Part shown: piece after piece, positions 37,637 through 49,840 of the stretch | Layout: each line of letters begins with the position of its first letter | How positions within the stretch are numbered: position 1 is the stretch's first letter | Assembly: GCF_901709675.1 (NCBI RefSeq) | Contig: NC_051102.1 | Location: forward strand, 5,367,412-5,431,411 | Length of the DNA stretch: 64,000 nucleotides | Direction: 5' to 3' | DNA from: Syngnathus acus | Lineage: Eukaryota; Chordata; Actinopteri; Syngnathiformes; Syngnathidae | Made by a program: the position numbers and the translations under genes | Notes under the pieces: generated by a model | Told to the model about the DNA's origin: nothing | What the model saw: the letters and a program-made list of their open reading frames with translations, nothing else | The model's database searches: none

Positions 37637-40600
37637 CTTTAGGAAGTGATTCGTTTACTGTCGTTCACTGAAATAATTCATTCTTTTGAATTGCTCACTC
37701 ACGAGCCAACACTACTTCAAGCGTGTGTCATCATGTTACACTGACAAGCGTCTCACACAGGCGGGCTTGGTGTAAAATTCTTAACCTGTAGCTTTGTTTG
37801 AAATTGAGTACAAGTTTTCAACCAATTACCCACGACAAACTCCCCTTTTCCTCTTGTGTGCAGTCAGTTGTGACGTGTTTTGACTCAGTAATCACCTGAG
37901 ATAAGACAGGAAGTTCCTGCGAAGTCCAAGAACTCTGATTTAAAACTAAATAAATAAACAAACAAACTCACTTTCTTAAAAAAAAAAAAAAAAGAAATCA
38001 GGGAGGATTTACAGGAGCACTGATAGGGGGAGTTGGAATTTGTGCACAAGTCAGTCACACTCCCGGGCAGGCTCGCTTTTAAGAGCAGGTGCTACGTCAA
38101 AGCTCAAGTAAAATAAAATGATGAAAACGAGAACTCGATCGCCCCCATAAAGACTAAGTGATGGTTCTCCGCGGAGTCATTTGCTTCCTTAAAAGGAGCA
38201 AAAAAAATGCCCTTCCCGTTCCATCTGTCTGGAGAAGCCCCAGAAAGTAGAGTTCTCAACATTCCCAGATGGTTTTAACTAAATACGATGTCACTTGACT
38301 TGTGATAATTAACATGATGTCACTAATTTAAACAGTTTAGCTAAACGTTATCTGCTCGACCGATCTTCTTGATTCAGGGTTTACTGTTCAACATTAAGTC
38401 GAGAAACCTCATTTAAACATGACATAATCATGAGGCAGTAGAGGTCAAAAGTCAGATCAGTACAGAACTATGTTTGGCTTCCGAGGCCTGCCGGGTGAGG
38501 GTTTCAATTCCTTTTTGAGGTAAGAAAGCACTACTGAATTTTAAAAAGTGAGTTTTAATGCTTACATACCATTGGAAACGCAATAAGCACAAAGGCTAAC
38601 AATTGCCTTCTATGTGTTGTTAGCCTTTAAGCAATGGTTATGTTAACACAAATGGTGCAGCAAGACTTGTAGACAGATCAATACTCACGAAAATCTATTT
38701 GTGTCTTCTGCTAAAAATGACCAATAACACTGTTATTAGTTATGTTATGGCCCCCACACCAGGGGGCATTAGCAATGACACCTAAATGAGCAGCATGATA
38801 TGCATTGAGGGTTAAAGTGCGACAAAAACTGTTGAATTATTTTTAACTCTACTCATTCACCAGGGGGCACTGCTGAGTGGCAAATAACGCCCATGTCTAT
38901 GTCAGAGTGATTTAAGGCTTATTACTTGACAAAAAGCCAGATCCCTTGGGGAGGCTTGAATGTCAATCATGTGTTTTTTATAATCATCATGCGAAAATGT
39001 ACTTTGTGTATGCGCCTTGTGAAGGCACGCCGTGCCGCACATACCTCACAATTGTGCTTCATTCACATTGTTAGTGATGGCCTGGAACAAATTATCATCA
39101 AAACCAACATTTATTGTTTTTGAGGTCTTTTGGAAACAAAACGGAGCGCAAAACCAGACGGGAAATAGAAGCAGAAGCGGACATGAAGCGGAACAATACA
39201 AGTTGACTGCGAGATTCATGAACTTAAAATGTCGATGCAGTCGTGCGTCTTTTGCTGGAAGCACCTCAAAGACGACAAGACATCAAAACCAGAACACAGA
39301 GCTTCCTCTGTCCCTCAAAGACACGCGATGCTCTCGCAGAATAGTCGCCATTCTTTTTAAGTTAAACAATGTCCTCTAGCGAAGACCTCATCTTAGCAGC
39401 TAAACAGATTTGAAAAGCTAGCCAGTTAAAGATGCTAGCTTCCTTTAAAACTCAAAGCTCATATCACTATGATCAGCTATAATAGATTTTCTTCCTAATA
39501 CAGTATGACCAAAATGGTTTTCTTGAAACTGGAGTCCAGGGCTTTTTTCTCCCCAAAACTTCCAAGGATGCTACTAAACCTCCACTCGCCAAAATGAACT
39601 TGAAGTGGCTACTTCAAAGCAAAATGCTAAATCTCTTGTGTGTAATAGACACTCCTTCCAAATGACATGTTGCAAAATAAATGGTTTGGAAACAAAAAGC
39701 TGAATCATCAAAAAAAATTGGGGAATATATATATATATTTTTTTTTCCAGGATGAACCAAAAGTGACCCCTTCAAACAAAAATGGCAGACTTGCTGTGCC
39801 TTTTCAGGTGAGTCTTTTTTTTTTGTGACTAGACACCCCTATCAAAAAGGACGCTCAGCAAAACTGGCTTCTTTTCCTGTCTCCACAGCACTTTACAACT
39901 TTCCCCCATTTTGCATTATGAGCCAGAGGCTGATTTCTTACTGTTGTCAACGGCTGGTCGTTGATAAGAGCAAAGGGGTAAATGTGTGCTGGGCTCGAGA
40001 GAGGGAGGGACGACACATCTGTGTAAAATGTCTCCCGCGAGTGATGCGTCTGCGTGCTGACGCCTTCTCCCTAAAAGCCACGGCTATAAATCCAACACAT
40101 GTAATCACACAGAAAGGCTGTAAAGCAGTCATTTCGTTATTATTATTATGCTATATTGTTATTAATATTACAACACTCGTGCTGAGGAGAAACACCTGCT
40201 GTTGTTCTGACTCTTCAGATTTTCCAAGTCATCTCGAGGCTGCCTGCGTAGGCCCCACAATAGTTGTATGAGAGTGCGCGCGTGCGCGCGTGTGAGTGCC
40301 TGCTGTGTTTATTGTACATCTTGCCAGTGCAGTTCATAACAAATGTCTTGCTTATGCTGACTTCATCGCTTCCTGTCGTGAGTAGACGTTCCTCTCGGAA
40401 TTTGCGGCCTCAAATAAACTTTAAAAAGTGGAGAGGAAAGGATCTTTGTGTTCAATACAAAAAGGGCATTATTATTATTTTATATCAGTTGCATTACTTT
40501 TCCTGACAAAAGCTGACTTTTTTTGAGAAAACATAAAAAAAACAAAATTCTTCAAAATATCAAACTTTTGGTTCTCAAAAGTTATTTTTTCCTTACAAAT

Positions 40601-41185
40601 ATGAGTATTTGTAAGTATTGTTTTTCCCCATGAAAATATATAGCTTCTTTCTTCATTTTTTCTTATTAAAAACCACTTGTTATAATATTAAAACGTCAAC
40701 TCTTTTTTTTTGGCTCCAAATCGTCCGTGTTGTTTTCCCACTGACAGCACCGGTCGGCAGTGAGCGGAAATAACTGTTTATCTCCGAGGCAAAAGAAAGT
40801 CACAGCTGTTAAAAACATTTTAATGTTTTTTTTGGGGGTTTTTTTGTCAGGGGGTGTGCTGAGACCCACATACAGTCTGGAAATGACATCAAAAAATGTA
40901 GTTGATACGTCTTTGCCGCTCTACTTCCTGTAAGTCGAAGGAGGGTAAATTCCTGACATAGTTGATTTTATTGCAAGTCCGGAGGTGTGATGACAGGGGG
41001 GGGGCGTGGACTCCATGTTGGATGTGAGAACATGAGTTGACTGACGTAGTTTGTGGCCCGCAGTGGCGACGACAGGTGGACTCCGCTTTCTCTCATTTCC
41101 TCACTCATGACCATCAATCATTTGGGTCAAGAGTGAGCTGCCGTTGCCTTCTCATGCACTTGATATCACTATCTCGTTTTAAACA
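37637..41185. other. intergenic, no gene supported
   Basis: Just outside the palindrome are short GTTCACTC/GAACG-type repeats (to about 37700). Around 39,500-39,830 there are degenerate TTCAAA(A/G)CAAAATGG motifs of a kind scattered in fish genomes. One stretch (39752-39808) is flanked by splice-like AG and GTGAGT, but it reads as part of this repeat. An (AT)n run sits at about 39727. Confidence 0.5.
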
Positions 41186-41601
41186 TACCGTATTTTCCGG
41201 ACTATAAGGTGCACCGGACTAAAAGGCGCACTTTCAATGAATGGCCCATTTGAAAATGTTGTCCTTATATAAGGCGCACCGGACTATAAGGCGCACCATG
41301 AATGCATCATGTCAGATTTTTAATCCAAATCAAATCCTTCTCCATTTTATCTTTTTTATTTCAACTTCAGACGCAACAAATTACTTTATAATCACAAAAC
41401 AATGATCCATAGTCTGTTTGATTCATGATTCATAGTCTTCAGCGGGCCACTTATGATTGATTTCATGACACAATGTTTCGGGCCAGTTTAAATTTAGGAA
41501 TTTGGTCCATATATAAGGCGCACCGGATTATAAGGCGCACTGTCGGCTTTTGAGAAAATGTTAGGTTTTTAGGTGCACCTTATAGTCTGGAAAATACGGT
41601 A
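41186..41601. mobile_element. MITE, about 412 bp, TA-flanked
   Basis: The element begins CCGTATTTTCCGGACTATAA (41188) and ends in the inverse, ATAGTCTGGAAAATACGG (41599), each flanked by TA as expected for a TA target duplication. Related AAGGCGCACCGGA-type segments recur inside. No open frame spans it. This terminal sequence is familiar from dispersed repeats of fish genomes; I do not assign a named family. Confidence 0.85.
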
Positions 41602-44600
41602 CGCAAAAACAAGTCATTATTTGGTCGCCTCGACAACATGAAGTACGGCTCGGAGGCAACCGCCACTGGCATCTATTGGGTTGCCACGTCAACCAATCCG
41701 CATGCACGTCACTCACCATGATACACTTTCATTGACGCTTTCTCGGAATGTGTCGGGAATCGTTGATGGCAATTACATCCTCCTGTCATGACAAGTCTAG
41801 GAAAAGTCAAGACGGGAGATGCGTTTGCTGAGCCGCTCGCTCCAGCGTCTCTCAACATTTTCATGCTTAGTAACACACCCAAAAATTCAATCCAAGTTCA
41901 CGCATGAAGCCTAAAACGCATGACAATATTTTGGATGAAATTGTATGACCTTGCTATGGATGGAAATCACTTCAGTTCTGATAGCAAAATTGGGGGGACA
42001 AAATGGGGAAAAAATGATTTTTGGTTATTATTTGAAGAATCTAAACATGGCATTGTGATTAAAACTGCCTTTGTGGCATATGAAATAAGTAATCCATTTT
42101 AGGGGACGCTTTTCCTCATACTGCCACTTTGTTGACTGAAAATGACATAGGCACTGGCCTATGGGCTCATCTTGCCAACGTCACATGACCAAACCAAGAA
42201 AACAGGTGAGTCTTGACATTTGTTACCTGATCTTATCGTTTACCTCTAATCTGCAAGTGTATAAAAGCAACAACAGACAGGGCCTCACTAAAAATAACCT
42301 GAGGTGTAAAACCATATTTTAATATAATACTCGTAGAGAGCGTGTAATGACGTAACGTTTGGGAGAAATGAGCACGGCACAGCATGGCTACCTGTGAAAT
42401 GATGTTTATTCAGCAGTCAGTATAGAATGATCACAAACATTGTTTTGGCACAAAGTTGCTTCCTGATAATAAGCTTGTATGTAAACTAAATAAATACGCA
42501 GAACCATAATTTACTTCCCAAATAAATACACAATGTCAACTACAATAATGATGCACTGCCCATTTCAAAACACAAAACCAACACAAGACTGCCAAAAGTG
42601 ATGTTTCATCGTTCGTGACAATAGCTTCTTTTTTCCGCAAAAAGCCCAGCGGCCTAGTGATGGATCTTTGGAAGGCGGCGGTAATTTTCGGGTTGAGTGC
42701 AATTAACCAACAGTTTGGATTACCTTAAAGATCCGCTGGTGTAAACATCCGCAAATTACATCCAGAGGGTTTGCAATCAGCCGGATACTTGAGACGTTTT
42801 TGTTTGAAATTGTCATTACAAGTGTTTTGGCAATTGTGCGCGGAAGGATAATTTAAGTGTTGGGTTAGGGGAGGTGATTCTTTTTTTTTTTTTCCTCCTG
42901 GGTGTGACTCTATCGCAGGGATGGGGAAAACCTTACAGAATGTCAGAAGAACATCCAACTCGCTAATGTTGCTATTATACAATGACAAATATGTTTGATT
43001 GTTGCAGTCATAGATGGCCCTCGGATAACTTGTTGTGGAGGTTAAAGTTGAACCATCCTGTTGCAAAATTTTATTCCATTCGTTATTGTTATGTGCTTGT
43101 CTTGTTTCTTCGCTAATAACGAGCTAATTTGTATCAAACGTTTTCCCTGTGACTAAAAAGCAAAGTGTGGAGAGTCTCTGTTGGTAGAGTAACGAAACTC
43201 TGAATAATTCCACTCTTTCATTTTCTCTCTTTCGTGTTTTTATAACATAGCTTCAGCCCTTGTAACAACAACTGCCAGTGCAGTTTTTCCCGTCATGGCA
43301 AGATTTTTGTGAGAGGGTCAATTGGCAAGGTTTCAGATGAAGGTTGGGATTGAGGATAAAAACGTCGTTAAGGTTTGTGTTTGGATTGGGTTACAGGTTG
43401 AGTTTGGTTTGGGATTAGGATTGGAAAACGGTGGAAAAAATGAATAAAGGTTCCCCATCCCTGCTTCAGACAGAATGTGTGGAGGTGGAAGGCGGAGCCT
43501 TAGTCATCTACGCAAAACACAATAAATAACACGAGTCAATAGAATATAGCTATAGAATTCATCAATAATAGACTTTCCTGTAACACTGCAGTCAGTAACA
43601 TGCACGAAGCAAAGAAATCATTCATCATTGTTAATTTCCCCACGGAAGATCATACAGGGAGCTCAATAGTTAATTGGTAACTTTAATTACACTTAAAAGG
43701 TGATTTAGCATCCATGTTGTGATTGCGTAATCTGGAGGACTGTGGTTTGTGTGGGTCTGACACAGACATAAATGAAACAAAATTCCTGTCAATAAAAAAA
43801 AAAAAAGCCACAACAGTTTCTGACAACGCTCGTGTGCGCTCGGGAGAACGCGCGGCACGCCGGGATAGCATAAAGCAAACAGTGGAGGCAAGACGGACAT
43901 GTCTAGACAGCATCTTTCTTTCACTCTTCCTTTCTGTTTTTTTAGTGTTATTCTTTTAATTGTTGCCAAGCGAGTGAGTCATGTACTTGTAACGAGGAGG
44001 CTGGAATTGTTTTAATTGTTTCTGCGGCACATTCCTTCGATGTCATCTGTATTCCAAAATCCTCTTTGCGCTTTCCCTCGATGATAAGTGTCAAAAACAC
44101 ACAACTCGCTTGTACCAGCAAGTTGTTCCCTTTCCTTGTGTATATAAGATTCAAATAACATTTAGACTTTGCTGGGTTTCACATGTATGTATACATTAGA
44201 AATTGTTCCAAAGCAAAGAACCAAAATAGTTTGTGGAACAAGCGGTAAATACGTGATTTTGCTTTCGACCCAATTTCGATGGCTCTGACTCAACATCACT
44301 TGCCTCTTGCTCAGCTAAAGGAATAAATTAGTTTGACTAACAAGTGGTTATGTGGCTTTGCCTTTGAACCCAGCGTATACTGACTAGGTTCTGACTCAAT
44401 ATGAAGAGTGACACAGAGCACAATATGACTCGATATGAATAGATTCTTGTTCAGATGAGGAAAATCCAATAGCTTGCGGAATGACCATCGTCGAGATAAA
44501 AGATGGCTTTTCCTGAGAACGGATATGACTCAAAGTCGGTAGTTTCTTGCTCAGCGAAATAATTGCAAAACTTTGAGAGATGAACGCGAACAAATGTTTT

Positions 44601-45292
44601 ATATCCACCCAGCATATACTGACTCAATCAATTGTTCAGATAAAGAACTAGCTTGAGAAATGAGGTACGATGAGAAAATGTTGACGTAGCGTTTACAACG
44701 TGAAGTCATGTGGATGTAAAACGTGAGTTTAGGCTTAGTGTTGGGCTTTGCCTAAAACTGTTTTTAGAATTTACGTTTGGTTAGGGATGACATGAGAGGT
44801 GCTGCAAGGATTAGGCTTGATGGGGCATCTTGAGTTTGATAAGGACTTCATCCAAAATATCCCTGCTAGTCTTGTGAGTGACATTTGACAATCAACTGTT
44901 TTCTGCCAATGTTCGTGTACGGTCCAATTTTGCTGGTAGTTTCCTGCCTGTTTGGAGGGGCCAACGTTGCAAAAGCTCTTCGGAGCGTGAAATGCCATGA
45001 CGGCGTCCAACTACTCGGGCTGCGACTCAGCGTTGGTCACACGGTACTACGACAAGACAAGCACGCACGTAATGTCGCTACATAGCTGTGACACCATTGC
45101 TTACAGTGTTACTACACAGATAGAAAAGAGAATACAAAAAACAAATGCGGATAGCAGTCACTATCCGCCCACTTGTCCGTTGTCTCGGTATCCTTCTGAA
45201 CGGATTCCTGATCTTGGGTTTATATTCCATAGTTTTCCAATGTCGGAAGAGCTTAGAGCAGCATGAAGAAGTGAGTCTCGGCCCGGGCGGGG
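41602..45292. other. intergenic, degenerate repeats, nrtn downstream flank
   Basis: No exon is supported. Between about 44,260 and 44,640 the motifs TGACTCAATAT, CTTGCTCAG and CCCAGC(A/G)TATACTGAC recur loosely, as in an old degenerate tandem repeat. The nrtn 3' UTR must begin at 45292, but I found no convincing poly(A) signal close by. Confidence 0.45.
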
Positions 45293-46535
45293 TCATACGC
45301 AGCCGCAGTTCTTGGCCGAAATGTTCTGTATGGTGTGGTAGCGGCTGCGGTTATCCAGGAAAGAGAAATCCTTCTCGAAGGCGGTGGGCCGGCAACAGGG
45401 GCCGTTGCCCACCTTGTCTTTGCGACCTTTCTTCCGGAAGCCTGTCCTCATCATGTGCTCCATGGTGATGTCATAGTTGCGCCTTTGCGCCGTGCACTTG
45501 CCGCTGCAGTAGCGCAGCATCACCGTCTCGTCGCTGTCGTAGCCCAGACCCAGTTCGCTCACCGTCAGCTCCAGTTCCCTCACCGAGCACGGCTTGGCCC
45601 GCCGGGCTCTTTTAGTCCTTCGGCTCTGGCTTTGATCACGGTTTTTCCGTCTCTTCCCGTCCAGTAGTGTCCCCACTACGTGCTGAAGCTCACCTTCTGT
45701 GAAGCTCTGGAACATCATGGACACTGGACAGAAGATGCCAGAAGCAAAGCGCAGTTGTCAGAATGGTCGGCAACAACTTGTTGGGGGCGGGGGGGTCCAA
45801 ACCCGGTCCTCCAAGACTGCTGTCCTGCATGTTCTAAATGAGTTTGATCCCATTTAAGAGTTGGCTTACTTTTAGGGATTCTGGAATTTCTGGCTAAGTT
45901 TTAGAATCTACCCCAATGCCTCAATTTGGACTTTTCAGATTGTGACTGTGGCACAAGTTGGATCACTTCCGAGCGCATTTTCCCACTTTCACCCTGCAGT
46001 GTGGAAGATTTCGTCTTCAAAATAACGTGTACAAGTCGATGAAAGGAGCATACGCCGAGAAATGTGAGGCATTAATTGCCTGAAGATTATTGCAAGACAT
46101 TAAAACCTGCTCGAACGTGCTGCGGCGACTGCTTGTAGCGTGATGTCATGTAGCGTATCGTTTACATGTTAATGCACCTTGTCGACTGCGTTATATTTGG
46201 TGTCGGGGTTTAGGCTGGGTGAATGTGAGTATGAATGGTTGTTGATGATGATGATGAAGGTGGAACTTACATTCTGAGAGTAGGGAGTTCATGTTGTCTG
46301 CCGAGCGTGTCCTCCGATGACCAGCCCTGGTCCAAGTGGCTGCCGGCGATGAGGATGGAGTTCCTGAGAATGACGTATGTCGCGAGGAGAATGAGGATGA
46401 GGAGGAAGATGAGGCTTGGTGTTTAGTTTTTGCTTTCGGGTGTCCGGCGGTGGTGGCCATGTTTCTAACGAGGATGATGGACAGGGCGGCGCCACAGAGC
46501 ATGAAGGCAAAAGTAGCACTTTTCCATAACTTCAT
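45293..46535 (-). CDS. nrtn: neurturin precursor, GDNF-family neurotrophic factor, two coding exons
   Basis: Exons are 46535-46271 and 45723-45293, joined in phase, giving 231 residues (human 197). The N terminus is hydrophobic (FAFMLCGAALSIILV), consistent with a signal peptide. A serine-rich pro-region follows. The furin-type RTKR site at 124-127 leaves a mature chain of about 104 residues. All seven GDNF-family cysteines are present: AKPC134, RYCSGKC, PCCRPTAF and CGCV. VSELGLGY, SDETVMLRYC and SRYHTI identify neurturin rather than artemin, persephin or GDNF. A lysine/arginine-rich stretch (RKKGRKDK) sits where neurturin binds heparan sulfate. Neurturin signals through GFRA2 and RET to support enteric, parasympathetic and other neurons. 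Upstream non-coding exons may exist. Confidence 0.93.
45782..45870. repeat. fragment of a dispersed teleost repeat
   Basis: GGTCCAAACCCGGTCCTCC, then GCTGTCCTGCATGTTCTAAATG. This resembles the terminal part of a repeat widely scattered in fish genomes and shares its head (GTCC-AA-C-CC-GTCCTC-A-G) with the satellite units at 32.6-36.4 kb. It lies in the nrtn intron. Confidence 0.5.
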
Positions 46536-49439
46536 CTTAGAGCGTGGAGGAGCATTGAGACTCTGGCAAAAGAAGGAAAAGAGAGGAGGAGGTAAAGAAA
46601 AAAAAGTGTAGGCGGGTTGGTTGAATGTTTTGAAACCCAGAGGCCATATATGTACACTCATAAACATGTAAAAAAAAAAAAAAAGATTTTTATTTTTGTA
46701 TTCGCTGTGCTTGAAACCAAAAACGTTTGAATTTTGGTTTAGCTCACCTTTCACAATTGCCACCGAGCTTGTTCTTTTAATGCACTTATGGCTTCACATT
46801 TTTCTTATCATGTCACTTGAAAAAAAAAAAATCATTTCCCTCCAGCCGGACATAAGTAACTGTCTGTCTGTGTCTAACAGCAAATCCAGACTGGTCCTTA
46901 AAGTGTTTTACCAGATTGGCTTGTGTTCACACATGTCTGTGTAGCGCACCATGTAAATAATACGACAGCTTGCTAATCATGCTAATGCTACACTGCTGTT
47001 TACGAGGAAAATAGCATTGCTGTTGTTACCTAGGATCATTTTTGGGCCGTCTGTATTATTGGTGGACCAGCCAGGACACTTCACTTTGTGTTTGCGCTTG
47101 CATTGATGCTAATGTAGCAGCCATGTTCGGATTTAAATGATTAAATTCGTTTTTAGAAAAATACAGCAACAATATATTCAAAGAATATATTATTTATTAG
47201 CTTAGCGTCAAAGTAAATGGGCCAAATGACCTTTTTGGTGACCTGTTTGCCAAACAGAAAGTGAGTGAAATGAGTTGAATTCCCTGCCAGCATACAACAC
47301 TCAAATATCACGATTGGGCTCGCAAGTCAAGGCAAAGAAATCGAGTGCTGGCTAGCATGCTGAAAATCATAATATTCATAATATTAGAAACAGCTCTGAG
47401 TGTTGCGCAATTCAGTTGGACATGGCTGGAAGTTACACGGCTAACCCGAGAGCAGGTGTACCTAAAAGTGTTTTCCCCTGAGCGAGAGCTGACAGACGAC
47501 ACGGATGAGCACCCGGCTTCCGGAAAACCGCCGCTGCTGATGTTTGCCAGCGCGCCAACGGGCCAGGGGGGGATGAGGAAGGATAAAGAAAGAGGAGAAG
47601 GGCCCGGGTGGAGAAGGAGAGGAAGCAGCAGGAAAAGTCATCGGCAAATACAAATAAAAGAGTCCGACGAGGCCCTCGAAACAAAACAAATGTGGAGAAA
47701 AGAGCTCATTTCGTCTGCGTGTTTAGGTGGGAACCACATGTGTGCAGCCACCGACAGTCTCCAAGGATCGTTTAGCATGTTTGAGGCTGACCGGTAAAGC
47801 TCAGCCAAGAATTATCAGAATGCTAATACCATCCTAGTCAAACCAACAAACAAGTCTCTTTCTGTGCTTTTCTTTCCGCATTGAATTCAAAGGCAAAATG
47901 GTAGACATTAAGATAATGACGTCCCACGATCACACAAAGATAAAGGCACCGATTTAGCCAAACCAATCAGATTGCTTCATCCCTGTTGCCGCGCACAACC
48001 ACCAGGGGGCAGTGAGCAGCATTTCCGCCAACGATCAATCGCAACTAAAAAAAACATCTAGGTTAAAAAGGGACAGACAGCTTTACCCAAAAAATTCAAA
48101 TTAGCAACTCACAAACTGCCCCAATTTGTGTTGTTTTGAATAAGCATAACAATTTAGCAATTTCTCATCATTTTATTGTAAAAGATTTTAGTACACAAAA
48201 AGTGGGAAATAATATGTCAAATATTTACTAAAATATTTTCAAAACATTACTTTGACTTTTTTAAATACATACTACAGTAACAGAGCAACTTTTTTCTCCA
48301 GCCCGTGGTGGGCGTCCATTTGGAGGACGTCGCTTACAAATGCACCAAAACGTGAAACGAGCTTGCAAATTCACATCTTTGGTCTGTATTTTGACTCAAC
48401 GCCAGCATCTGTCAGCGCTCACACGCGACTTCCGAGACCGTCCTTTTCTTTTGCCGTTTTACCGCCATTCCTGTCGCATGAGCCGTTGAGGCACTGCCAA
48501 AAAAGGGCTCTTGTTGTGGGTGCTCAAAGATGCCATTATTTGTGGGGTGTACAATAAATGAGAAATAATTGGGCCAGTGCCACCGCTGAGCCGCCTGGAG
48601 GAAGATGAGGCACCAATGTGACACGAGAACGCTTCTTAAGGTCTTGTATGAAGCGTTTCTTTGTGCGGAGGAGATAGCCGCTTTTTGCTTTTACGACGGT
48701 GACCTCCTCGGGTCATGTGACGTGACCACAAAGTCAAAGGCTGCCCGCTCCCTGTCGCAGAACACCTGATAATCCACTTTACAATAATGGCTCTCGATAT
48801 GAGACCTGCCAAAGTGTCGGCTTTGAACGCCGCGTGCACTTCGACCTGTAATCGAGATGCGGAAGATTGCGATAGTGGCGTAAACAAACAAAACGGGAAA
48901 TTGTCACCTACTGTGTGTCGTCGTGTGAACTTTTTTTTGTAAAGTGAAGGGGGGGGGGGGGGGTCTCGTCAGGAGGCGTGGTCTTGCCTTTGGCTTCCCG
49001 AGTCAGTAGCAGGTGGGCCAGGATCGGAGTATTTGCAGAAGTAAGAGGGACATATTCCAAAGATCAGGGCGGGATTAGCACTAATGCGTGCAGTCGGCTT
49101 TATCTGCTGTCACGTGGGTGAACACCTGGCTGCAAGCAGGGAGCAGGCCTTTCCTTTACACTAAATACACTTTGCATGTGTGTGTACGTGTTAATCCAAG
49201 CCTAGCCCTAACCCGAACCCCTCGCCCTAATGCTAGCTGTAACCCTGACCCTAACACTGACCATTCCTCGATTCAGAACTTGCCTCAGTGGGTTTGGAGA
49301 GGCTCTCAAAGTGGACATGCCGAGACAGGATTGGCTGTGTTTGTTGTATGACGTAGTTTTGCTCCATAGACTGCACTCGGTTGCAATGGTGGTTGTTTTG
49401 AAGTCTCCTTTAAATACAGTTGAGTCGAGTTAGCCAATG
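46536..49439. other. nrtn upstream region, no gene supported
   Basis: A 150-codon plus-strand frame (47345-47797) is low-complexity in its second half and matches no family I know. A G homopolymer lies at about 48949-48963. A short run of CCCTAAC-like motifs lies at about 49203-49262. Confidence 0.45.
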
Positions 49440-49840
49440 AAGAGGTGGTGCCTTGACAGGTCTGGAGCGACTGGCTTTGCTGCTTCGTCATTTGTTACAG
49501 ATTGACTCTTTGAACCTCCCAAGAATCACCTTCTATAAGGTTTTCCAAGTCAGGAGAATGAGGAAGCGAGCGCCAAGGTTGGTCTGGAGCGACTCACTTT
49601 GGCAAGTCACTGTTTCTGATGAATTCAACTTTCTAAATTTCCAACAAGTTGACTCCTCACCTTCCTAGTTGGCATGGAAAACAATGATGCAACACAATGA
49701 CGGGTCCGGAGCCATCAAAGTTGATGTTCTAAGGAAACCGAGGAAACCCTTCAAGACTTTGCAGGTCTGGAGAATGAGCAAGCAAGCGCTTGGATGTGTC
49801 TGGAGCCACAAATAAAGGCACTCAAATAAAGTCGATATTC
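49440..49840 (+). repeat. degenerate tandem repeat with GTCTGGAG motif
   Basis: GGTCTGGAGCGACT(G/C) occurs at about 49458 and 49580, with weaker versions (GGTCCGGAGCCA, GGTCTGGAGAATGAG, GTCTGGAGCCAC) at about 49704, 49766 and 49798. Segments such as GAATGAG(G/C)AAGC(G/A)AGCGC are shared. Period is about 60-120 bp and divergence is high. Confidence 0.6.

Noticed and set aside
39752-39808. 57-bp exon-like stretch with acceptor-like CCAG and donor GTGAGT
   Set aside because: The sequence reads like a degenerate dispersed repeat (CCTTCAAACAAAAATGGCAGAC) and no neighbouring exon continues it.
47345-47797. 150-codon plus-strand frame upstream of neurturin
   Set aside because: The second half is charged low-complexity, the strand has no other exons and no family is recognisable.
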